Assembly: GCA_038746745.1 (NCBI GenBank)
Contig: JBCDKJ010000009.1
Location: 14,849 to 78,848, forward strand
Direction: 5' to 3'
Length of the DNA stretch: 64,000 bases
Origin: JANQIO01 sp038746745
GTDB taxonomy: Bacteria; Pseudomonadota; Gammaproteobacteria; Pseudomonadales; Halieaceae
In this document: positions 57,432 through 64,000 of the stretch, piece by piece
Layout: each line of letters opens with the position of its first letter
Numbering within the stretch: the first letter of the stretch is position 1
Notes under the pieces: model-generated
The model's input: only the letters and a program-made list of their open reading frames with translations
The model's database searches: none
Told to the model about the DNA's origin: nothing
Program-made: the position numbers and the translations under genes

Positions 57432-57471
57432 GGGCCATATTTAAGGGCTCGCAATCTGCGGAGTAGGCATC

Positions 57472-57981
57472 GTGCCTGAAACAGACATATCTGAGACAAC
57501 TGCGCCAACAACAATAGAGGCCATTACATACGGCGACATCGCTGTTGGCCAGCGTGCAGAGTATCGCAAGCAGATCACTGAGAAGGATATCTTGCTATTC
57601 GCCGCCGTGTCAGGCGACGTCAATCCGCTGCATCTGGATGCGGACTATGCAGCGGGCACGGATTTCGGCGAGCGTATCGCCCACGGCATGCTCACCGGCG
57701 CTGTGATTTCAGCCGCCATTGCCATGACCATGCCAGGACCGGGCAGCGTGTACTTGAGCCAAAGCCTTCAATTTCTTCGACCTGTGAAGATTGATGATGA
57801 AATCACCATTGAGTTGGAGGTCACCGAGAAGCGCGACGCCAGAGGCGTCGTTGTCCTGCGTTGCACTGCTTTGAACGCTGCAGGTAAAGCGGTCGTAAAG
57901 GGGATAGCGGAGGTGAAAGCACCTATCCAAGCTGTCAAAGTGACGCTCGCGCCCACACCCACTGTGTCAGTCGGCGCCTGA
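57472..57981 (+). CDS. MaoC-type (R)-specific enoyl-CoA hydratase
   Basis: The protein has 169 residues with a single hot-dog domain. The hydratase motif is intact: Asp and His in 'AVSGDVNPLHLDADYA', then 'ERIAHGMLTGAVIS' and 'FLRPVKIDDEITIELEVTEK'. The family hydrates trans-2-enoyl-CoA to the (R)-3-hydroxy form, feeding PHA synthesis or reverse beta-oxidation. No PHA gene lies nearby. The start ATG is preceded by a GGAG site only in part (CGGAGTAGGCATCGTG includes a GTG option), so the first residue is uncertain. Confidence 0.85.
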   Translation: MPETDISETTAPTTIEAITYGDIAVGQRAEYRKQITEKDILLFAAVSGDVNPLHLDADYAAGTDFGERIAHGMLTGAVISAAIAMTMPGPGSVYLSQSLQFLRPVKIDDEITIELEVTEKRDARGVVVLRCTALNAAGKAVVKGIAEVKAPIQAVKVTLAPTPTVSVGA

Positions 57982-58002
57982 GGCCGTTTAGTGCTTGTGA
58001 GC

Positions 58003-58046
58003 GTGTGTCTATCGTGTGCCTATCATGTGCCTATCATGTGCCTATA
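58003..58046. repeat. Four tandem 11-bp repeats
   Basis: Four consecutive units of the form (G/A)TGTG(C/T)CTAT(C/A) fill 44 bp between the MaoC gene and the gene ending at 58082. The unit length near one helical turn would place each copy on the same DNA face. It may also be a slippage product. Confidence 0.6.
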
Positions 58047-58081
58047 AGGCTGAGCTTGCTGATGCGAGACGTAAACGCCGG

Positions 58082-58567
58082 TTACCCGGCCTGCTGCCTG
58101 CGCTGGAATTGAGACGGGTCCATATATTGCAGCTTCAAAACAACGGCACCCGGCTCCCGCATATCTGACGCGAGCATCAGCACGTTGACCTCACCCGCAT
58201 CCTGCGTGACGCCAGGAACGCCGAACAGCAGGGTGCGCCCACCCTGCTGTTTGAAGATCGGGATTTCACCCTCTTGCTGGAGCGCTTGGCCCAGGGCGGC
58301 CACCAGACCCAGCACACTATTGCGGAAGAACTTGAAGTTGAGTCGATCACCACGAAACTCGGTGCTATCCAGAGTCAGATCAAAACGAAGCTCGGTCTCA
58401 TCATCCATCTGCACCGTCACAAGCTTGACGCGTTCGCCTTCATTTGCGTCGTTGAAGATTCGCTTGGCGGGGGCCCGCTGGGCCTCAATCAGAGTGCGAT
58501 GGAGGATGTTCCCAGCCACCGTCATAAAGCGCTTTGGCGGCAGGCTGAAGTTTTGAAATGTGCTCAT
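58082..58567 (-). CDS. Conserved hypothetical protein
   Basis: The protein has 161 residues from ATG 58567. I do not recognise the family. The sequence is mixed ('KRFMTVAGNILHRTLIEAQR', 'RVKLVTVQMDDETELRFDLT', 'VPGVTQDAGEVNVLMLASDM') with no signal peptide or membrane helix. It stands alone on the minus strand between two plus-strand genes. Base composition resembles the host genes around it, so it is probably a lineage-specific housekeeping protein. Confidence 0.6.
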   Translation of the reverse strand: MSTFQNFSLPPKRFMTVAGNILHRTLIEAQRAPAKRIFNDANEGERVKLVTVQMDDETELRFDLTLDSTEFRGDRLNFKFFRNSVLGLVAALGQALQQEGEIPIFKQQGGRTLLFGVPGVTQDAGEVNVLMLASDMREPGAVVLKLQYMDPSQFQRRQQAG

Positions 58568-58651
58568 GTTCGCAAGTCTAAACGTCGATTCTTGCAAACG
58601 CCAGCAGCCTCACGTACAAAACCTACACCGAGCGAACACTAGCTAACAAGA

Positions 58652-59554
58652 ATGCGATTCCTTCTCAAACAGCGCATGAAACATGGCGCCACCCGGTCAC
58701 TGATCTGCATACTGCTGTGCACAGGCGGACTTCAAACCAACGTTCTCGCGCAGGCATCGGCGGGCGCCGAGGTGGCTGAAACAATGAGCGCTGAAGCACG
58801 TGCGCTTAGGATTCAGACGCTGGAGCGTGAAGCGGCGCAGTATCGCGCATCGGTGGACCTGCTGCGGGCAAACGGCGCCGACATGGAGGGTGCGGCCATT
58901 CGCGCCCTGGCCGGAGAGTTAAAGGAAATCCGGGAAGAAATCTCAGCCTTGCAACGCGAGCGTCAAACAAGCACCGAGCTGATGTCCAGCACCGCACCAA
59001 GCCCGTCAGCAGGTAGTGATGCCAACAGGCTCAAACAACTGCTGGCTGCGCATTACGCCGAGGAAGCGGCATCAGATACTTCCAGCGACGCTTCGATAGC
59101 TGCCGGCAACGAGGCGACCGTGGTCACGCTGGATGAATACAAGGTGAGTTTAACGGGCAACGAAGGTGTGCTGGCGCTACAGAAAATTGAAGAGCGCCTG
59201 GGCAATGCGATACCCAATGGCCGAGCCCGAGATTTGGTGTTCCATGTTGAGACCCGCGTCAATGGCGCCCTTGTCAAAAGTGGCAGTCACAGCATGCGTT
59301 CGCTTTCCGAGGATCAGTTTATAGCGCGAATCCCTCTCGGCCCGGGTACGACACGCATTACGGTGCGGGGCGAGGGTGAGTGGCAGGTTGAGCTGGATTC
59401 AGTGGCAGGCAGCGAATATCTCGTAACTCTCTACAAGCCACAGGAAATCGTACCTCAGTTGCACTTGATACCAGTGACCGAACTCAAGGCCGCCAGCGTT
59501 GCGGAGCTGCCTGGGTGGCTGCCGGCAAGTGGAGCAGACGCCGCCCGTTCCTGA
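58652..59554 (+). CDS. Exported coiled-coil protein of unknown function
   Basis: The protein has 300 residues. After a basic start and hydrophobic stretch ('SLICILLCTGGLQTNVLAQ', a likely signal peptide) comes a coiled coil (about 45-105, 'ALAGELKEIREEISALQRER'), then a Ser/Ala-rich linker. A beta-rich C-terminal domain follows ('VFHVETRVNGALVKSGSHSM', 'GEGEWQVELDSVAGSEYLVT'). I know no family for it. It precedes mnmC by 9 bases, so the two may share an operon. Confidence 0.6.
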   Translation: MRFLLKQRMKHGATRSLICILLCTGGLQTNVLAQASAGAEVAETMSAEARALRIQTLEREAAQYRASVDLLRANGADMEGAAIRALAGELKEIREEISALQRERQTSTELMSSTAPSPSAGSDANRLKQLLAAHYAEEAASDTSSDASIAAGNEATVVTLDEYKVSLTGNEGVLALQKIEERLGNAIPNGRARDLVFHVETRVNGALVKSGSHSMRSLSEDQFIARIPLGPGTTRITVRGEGEWQVELDSVAGSEYLVTLYKPQEIVPQLHLIPVTELKAASVAELPGWLPASGADAARS

Positions 59555-59563
59555 GCCGCCTGC

Positions 59564-61588
59564 GTGAGCGAGCACAAAGCGCTGCGTGGCCGGCCGACGG
59601 CACGCCTGAATTGGCGTGATGGAGAACCCTTTTCAACCCAATTTCAGGACGGCTACTTCTCGCGACAGGGCGGTGCGCAAGAGAGTCAGCATGTTTTCTT
59701 CCATGGCAATCGACTGCCACTACGTTGGGCAACCAGCGAACGCTTTACTGTGGTTGAAACCGGGTTTGGTACCGGCCTCAACCTGCTGACCACCTGGACC
59801 GAATGGCGCAAGGCCGGCCGTCCCTGCCGACTGCATTACCTCAGCATTGAGGGTTATCCCTTGCGCCCTGCCGATCTGGCGACCGCCCTGTCTGCGTGGC
59901 CGGAGCTGCGTCAGGAAGCCGACACACTGATCCAGCAGTATCCACCCCCCCTGCCAGGACTGCACCGGCTGCTATTGGATGAGGGCCAACTGTGCCTGGA
60001 TTTGTTACTGGGACCGCTGGAGGAAGCAATAGAGACACTTTGCACGCTGCCCGATCTGCTGGTCGATGCCTGGTATCTGGACGGCTTTGCGCCGTCTCGG
60101 AATCCGGAAATGTGGACGGAGCATTTGTTTCAAACGATGGCCAGCATCAGCGCGCAAGATGCCACTGTTGCGACCTATAGCGCCGCCGGTGTAGTGCGCC
60201 GCGGCCTTACCGCGGCAGGTTTTGACGTCAGTCGAGCGCCGGGCTATGGCAACAAGCGTGAGATGCTCACCGCACGGCTGCAGCAAGTGCCGGCGTCGGC
60301 GCCGCTGCAGGCGACACCCTGGCAGCTACCTGCGCACCGCTTTTCACATGCAGCCCAGGGCAAACTCACCAGCCATGGGCATCCCGGACGCATCGCGGTG
60401 GTGGGAGCAGGTCTCGCCGGCGCTGCCACCGCCGAGGCGCTGGCAAGACGCGGTCACGATGTGACGGTCTATGAAGCGAACGAAGTGGCGAGCGCAGCCT
60501 CGGGTAACAGTCAGGGTGCTCTGTATACCCGAATATCCCACCAGGCATCGCCCCTCAGTCTCTTTGCACTGCTGAGTTTCTGCTTCGCATCACGTCGCTA
60601 TCGAGGATTGCTACAACAAGGATGTCTTGCCGACGGCGAGTTATGTGGACTGCTGCAAATGCAGACTGCCGTTGAAAAGGATGATCCCCTTAGGGATACC
60701 TTAGCCTCACTTCCAGATCTGGTCCGAGAAGTATCGGCGTCTGACGCTGCCTCCCTCACGGGCTTACCCCAGTGCGCAGGCGGTCTGTTCTTCCCGGGGT
60801 CTGGCTGGATGCACCCGGGCACTGTTTGCGACACACTGCTGCAACATCCTCGTATTACGCTTCGCTGTCACACCGGCAAGTTGTCGCTGCATCAGCAAGA
60901 ACAGGGCTGGCGTCTGCTTGGCAGCGATGGCGAGTTGGTCGGAGAGGCTGCCACCGTCATCGTGGCCTGCGGCATTGCCACCGCAGCCCTATGCAACATT
61001 GATTGGCTGGAACTGCAGGCGATACGGGGCCAGACTACGGAAATACCCAGCACAGGAGCGCTCGCCAGCTTGGCCACTGTCATCTGCCACGACGGCTATC
61101 TCCCCCCTGCACGCCTCGGTGCACATTGTATCGGCGCCACCTTCGACCTTGAGGACGCGGGCAGCGAGGTTCGTCCCGTGGACCATGTTCGCAACATCCA
61201 GCAGTTGGCTAAAGCCTTGCCTGAACTTGAGTCCGCGCTACCTGGTACCGAGACAGCAGCAAACCTGGTGGGACATGCGAGCCATCGCTGTGCCAGTCGC
61301 GACTATTTGCCTGTGGTTGGGCCGGTGCCAGATGCGGCGCGTTTCTGCGAGGACTACGCCACGCTGCGACGCAACGCCCGTAAGCCCATACTGTGCGCAG
61401 GCGCTTACGTTCCAGGGCTTTATATCAACACCGCCCACGGCGCACGTGGTCTGACATCAACGCCCCTGAGCGCGGAGCTGCTGGCTGCGCAGGTGTGCGG
61501 GGATACCTGGCCGTTACCTGCAAAACTTGCAGAAGCGCTGGCTCCCGGGAGATTTCTGATTCGCGATCTGATGCGAGGCCAGCGCTAG
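59564..61588 (+). CDS. mnmC: Bifunctional tRNA U34 modification enzyme MnmC
   Basis: The protein has 674 residues with a GTG start (E. coli 668). The N-terminal methyltransferase (1-250) has the SAM motif 'VVETGFGTGLNLLTTW' and 'VDAWYLDGFAPSRNPEMW'. The C-terminal oxidase has the FAD motif 'VVGAGLAGAATAEALARRG' and a closing 'YVPGLYINTAHGARGL'. It turns cmnm5(s2)U34 into nm5 and then mnm5(s2)U34 in several tRNAs. Fused enzymes of this type are typical of gammaproteobacteria. Confidence 0.95.
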   Translation: MSEHKALRGRPTARLNWRDGEPFSTQFQDGYFSRQGGAQESQHVFFHGNRLPLRWATSERFTVVETGFGTGLNLLTTWTEWRKAGRPCRLHYLSIEGYPLRPADLATALSAWPELRQEADTLIQQYPPPLPGLHRLLLDEGQLCLDLLLGPLEEAIETLCTLPDLLVDAWYLDGFAPSRNPEMWTEHLFQTMASISAQDATVATYSAAGVVRRGLTAAGFDVSRAPGYGNKREMLTARLQQVPASAPLQATPWQLPAHRFSHAAQGKLTSHGHPGRIAVVGAGLAGAATAEALARRGHDVTVYEANEVASAASGNSQGALYTRISHQASPLSLFALLSFCFASRRYRGLLQQGCLADGELCGLLQMQTAVEKDDPLRDTLASLPDLVREVSASDAASLTGLPQCAGGLFFPGSGWMHPGTVCDTLLQHPRITLRCHTGKLSLHQQEQGWRLLGSDGELVGEAATVIVACGIATAALCNIDWLELQAIRGQTTEIPSTGALASLATVICHDGYLPPARLGAHCIGATFDLEDAGSEVRPVDHVRNIQQLAKALPELESALPGTETAANLVGHASHRCASRDYLPVVGPVPDAARFCEDYATLRRNARKPILCAGAYVPGLYINTAHGARGLTSTPLSAELLAAQVCGDTWPLPAKLAEALAPGRFLIRDLMRGQR

Positions 61589-62379
61589 TGAAAACGCAGC
61601 GAGATCTCATGCGTCTCTGCCTAGGCTTTGCTTTGTGCTTGTTTGCGCTGCCTGGCGTAGCGGTTGAAGCCATTAACTTCACAGTGCTCTCCAAGCTGCC
61701 TCACAGTCGATCCGACTTCGTCCAGGGGCTGGAGATACGCGAGAACCTGCTGTACCAGGGCACGGGCATTCGCGGACAGTCCGCCGTGCAGGTATTTGCC
61801 CTGGAAGATGGCCGTTTGCTGCAAGAGATCAAGCTGCCCTCCGCCTTTTTTGGTGAAGGCATCACCGTATTTGGGGATCAGATCGTGCAGCTTACCTGGA
61901 AACGTGGCAAAGCTTTTGTCTACCGTCGCTCCGATCTCAAACCTGTCAAAGTCTTTGCCATTCCAGGCGAGGGCTGGGGCCTGACTAACGATGGTCAGCG
62001 ACTGATCTATAGCGACGGCAGTCATCGGTTGCGGTTTATCAAACCGGATAGCTGGACTATTGAGGAGGGGCTCGCAGTGATGCGCAACGGCCAGCCCCAG
62101 ACCAATCTCAATGAACTCGAGTGGACGCCACAGGGCTTATTGGCCAACGTCTGGCAGACTGACACTATCGTCCGGATTGACATGAACAGTGGCGAAGTGA
62201 CCGGGGAAATCGATCTCACCGGCCTCTTGCCGCCGAAGGATCAGCGCATCACCACCGATGTGCTCAATGGCATTGCATACAACCCGACAGATGACACCTT
62301 ATGGGTAACGGGCAAAAACTGGCCCTGGTTGTATCAGTTGCGCCTGCAATCCAGTAACGGACTGTCAGATCAGCGGTAA
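61588..62379 (+). CDS. Glutaminyl-peptide cyclotransferase-like exported protein
   Basis: The protein has 263 residues. The GTG shares a base with the mnmC stop (TAGTG) and has GAGG 9 bases upstream; ATG 61609 is an alternative. A signal peptide ('LCLGFALCLFALPGVAVEA') is followed by a beta-propeller pattern of the plant-type glutamine cyclotransferase family: 'SRSDFVQGLEI', 'EGWGLTNDGQRLIYSDGSHR', 'LNELEWTPQGLLANVWQTD' and 'LNGIAYNPTDDTLWVTGKNW'. It converts N-terminal Gln to pyroglutamate in exported peptides. Confidence 0.88.
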   Translation: MKTQRDLMRLCLGFALCLFALPGVAVEAINFTVLSKLPHSRSDFVQGLEIRENLLYQGTGIRGQSAVQVFALEDGRLLQEIKLPSAFFGEGITVFGDQIVQLTWKRGKAFVYRRSDLKPVKVFAIPGEGWGLTNDGQRLIYSDGSHRLRFIKPDSWTIEEGLAVMRNGQPQTNLNELEWTPQGLLANVWQTDTIVRIDMNSGEVTGEIDLTGLLPPKDQRITTDVLNGIAYNPTDDTLWVTGKNWPWLYQLRLQSSNGLSDQR

Positions 62380-62429
62380 AAGTCAGTAGAATACGGCTCC
62401 TTCAATTGTCCGTTCATACAGGGATGCCA

Positions 62430-64000
62430 ATGACTGACGCGGTACAAGCCCATCCTGCTTTTGACCTGGTTCGCCAGGAGCACATCGACTCGCTGCAGCT
62501 GGACGTGCAACAGTTCCAGCACCGGGAGACCGGTGCCCAGCACTACCACCTGGCTGCCAACAACAGCGAGAACGTCTTCCTGGTGGCGCTTCGCACCGTG
62601 CCAGAAGATTCCACGGGAGTAGCCCACATCCTCGAACATACGGCCCTCTGCGGCAGTGAGAGCTACCCGGTGCGGGACCCGTTCTTTTTGATGCTACGGC
62701 GTTCGCTGAATACCTTCATGAACGCCTTTACGTCCAGCGACTGGACTGCGTATCCCTTCGCCAGTCAGAACCGCAAGGACTTCAACAATCTGCTGAAAGT
62801 GTATCTGGACGCCGTATTTTTCTCCCGCCTGGACCCGCTCGACTTTGCTCAGGAAGGCCACCGAATCGAGTTCGCTGATGCCAATGACCCCGACAGCGAA
62901 CTTACATTCAAAGGCGTGGTATTTAATGAAATGAAGGGCGCGATGAGCTCAGTGTCGAGCACGCTGTGGCAAACTCTTTGCCATCATCTCTTCCCCAGTA
63001 ATACCTACCATTACAACAGTGGTGGCGAGCCCGAAAACATCCCGGACCTCAGCTACGAGCAGTTGCTGAACTTTTACAAGACGCACTATCACCCCAGCAA
63101 CGCCATCTTCATGACGTTTGGCGATATGCCAGCACATCAGCATCAGACGATGTTTGAAGAGCGCGCACTGTCTCGCTTTGAGCGCCTCGAAAAGCGTATT
63201 GAGGTGCCTCTGGAACAGCGGCTGTCGGCGCCACTGCGGGTGCAGGATAACTATGCATTTGACGATCCAGGCGAAGCCAGTGAAAAGACCCACATTGTGA
63301 TGGGCTGGTTGCTGGGAGAAAGCACGGATCTTAAAGCCTTGCTGGAAGCACAGCTGCTGGCCAATGTGCTGCTGGACAACAGTGCTTCACCACTGCAGAA
63401 AGCCCTAGAGACCACAGAGCTGGGGCAGTCTCCCTCACCGCTGTGCGGCCTGGAAGACTCCATGCGCGAAATGGTGTTCGTGTGCGGTATCGAAGGCTCA
63501 GAGGCAGATCGAGCAGACGCGCTGGAGTCCCTGGTTCTGGGCGTTATTACCCAGGTGGCTGAAGAAGGCGTGCCTCTGGAGCGCCTTGAAAGCGTGCTTC
63601 ACCAACTGGAGCTGCATCAACGAGAGATCAGCGGCGATAGCTATCCATTTGGACTGCAACTGATCCTTACCGCGCTGGGCAACGCAACCCATTACGCCGA
63701 TCCGATTGCCGTACTCAATCTCGATGAAGCGTTGGCTGAACTGCGTGAGCGCATAGCTGATCCCAGCTACATTCGAGACCTGGCTCGCCAGCTGCTGTTG
63801 GACAACCACCACCGCGTGACTCTTGTGATGGCGCCGGATACGGAACTTTCGGCACGTCGACGCGCGCGGGAGAGCGAGCGTTTGGCCACACTGAAGTCGT
63901 CACTCAGTGCGTCCCAGCGCGAGGCTATCGTCGAACAGGCCAGAGCCCTGGAAGAGCGACAGGCCCAGGTCGATGACGAGAGCATCCTTCCCAAAGTGAC
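62430..64000 (+). CDS. M16C (PreP-type) zinc metalloprotease, N-terminal part
   Basis: The frame is open to the window end, giving 523 residues. The inverted zinc motif HxxEH is 'VAHILEHTALCGSESYPVRD', followed by 'MLRRSLNTFMNAFTSSDWTA' and 'FKGVVFNEMKGAMSS' (the distal Glu). These are hallmarks of presequence-protease/Cym1 family members of about 970 residues, which clear unfolded peptides. The end 'DDESILPKV' is the hinge before the second half. The start ATG 62430 has AGGG upstream. The C-terminal half is outside the window. Confidence 0.92.
   Translation, partial: MTDAVQAHPAFDLVRQEHIDSLQLDVQQFQHRETGAQHYHLAANNSENVFLVALRTVPEDSTGVAHILEHTALCGSESYPVRDPFFLMLRRSLNTFMNAFTSSDWTAYPFASQNRKDFNNLLKVYLDAVFFSRLDPLDFAQEGHRIEFADANDPDSELTFKGVVFNEMKGAMSSVSSTLWQTLCHHLFPSNTYHYNSGGEPENIPDLSYEQLLNFYKTHYHPSNAIFMTFGDMPAHQHQTMFEERALSRFERLEKRIEVPLEQRLSAPLRVQDNYAFDDPGEASEKTHIVMGWLLGESTDLKALLEAQLLANVLLDNSASPLQKALETTELGQSPSPLCGLEDSMREMVFVCGIEGSEADRADALESLVLGVITQVAEEGVPLERLESVLHQLELHQREISGDSYPFGLQLILTALGNATHYADPIAVLNLDEALAELRERIADPSYIRDLARQLLLDNHHRVTLVMAPDTELSARRRARESERLATLKSSLSASQREAIVEQARALEERQAQVDDESILPKV

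Overview
The window looks like a chromosome segment of a marine gammaproteobacterium, probably of the Halieaceae/OM60-NOR5 kind. This is judged only from gene content (TonB receptor, gltX with an adjacent tRNA-Ala, dusA-tal, hrpA, mnmC, a bufferin operon) and moderately high GC; the genus cannot be fixed from sequence alone. About one third is ordinary host chromosome and two thirds is one intact-looking prophage.

Host left flank (1-3130): the C-terminal end of a TonB-dependent receptor, tRNA-Ala(GGC), a small exported SRPBCC-like protein, and gltX. Divergent from gltX lies the original 5' end of dusA, cut after 18 codons by the prophage.

Prophage (about 3.12-46.15 kb): a tyrosine integrase placed it in the 5' end of dusA, leaving 38-bp imperfect direct repeats (36/38 identical) and giving dusA a phage-derived first few codons. 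The prophage is a mosaic. Its head module is Mu-like (terminase, gp29 portal, MuF, gpI protease, capsid, gp36, gpG, gp37). Its tail has a tape measure but no sheath, so it is siphovirus-type. Replication is lambda-O/P/DnaT-like and recombination is YqaJ/RecT. There is no MuA/MuB transposase. Structural, lysis and replication genes run on the minus strand (3.1-38.7 kb). The repressor and recombination/early operon run on the plus strand (38.8-44.8 kb). The integrase is convergent with a small exported protein.

Three features stand out in the phage. First, a very large MuF protein (about 1310 residues, apparently started at an ATT codon) carries a kinase-like domain and an unassigned C-terminal domain. 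Second, many ACCGGT-centred operator-like sites lie over or inside candidate promoters in at least six separate non-coding gaps, which suggests one repressor silencing many units. Third, a cassette of about 14 small genes sits inside the head operon with its own repressible promoter and terminators. Three putative activators (Mor-like, AraC-like, PrtN-like) and a duplicated GGGAAATTTCCC-type promoter element suggest a layered lytic programme.

Host right flank (46.1-64 kb): the phage-repaired dusA, transaldolase, a TerB-like protein, a STAS/response-regulator-phosphatase pair, MlaA, a bufferin-type metallophore operon (BufA precursor with ten EGKCG motifs, DUF692 MNIO enzyme, DUF2063 partner), hrpA, a MaoC hydratase, two uncharacterised proteins, mnmC, a glutaminyl cyclase-like protein, and the start of a PreP-type M16 protease that runs off the window.
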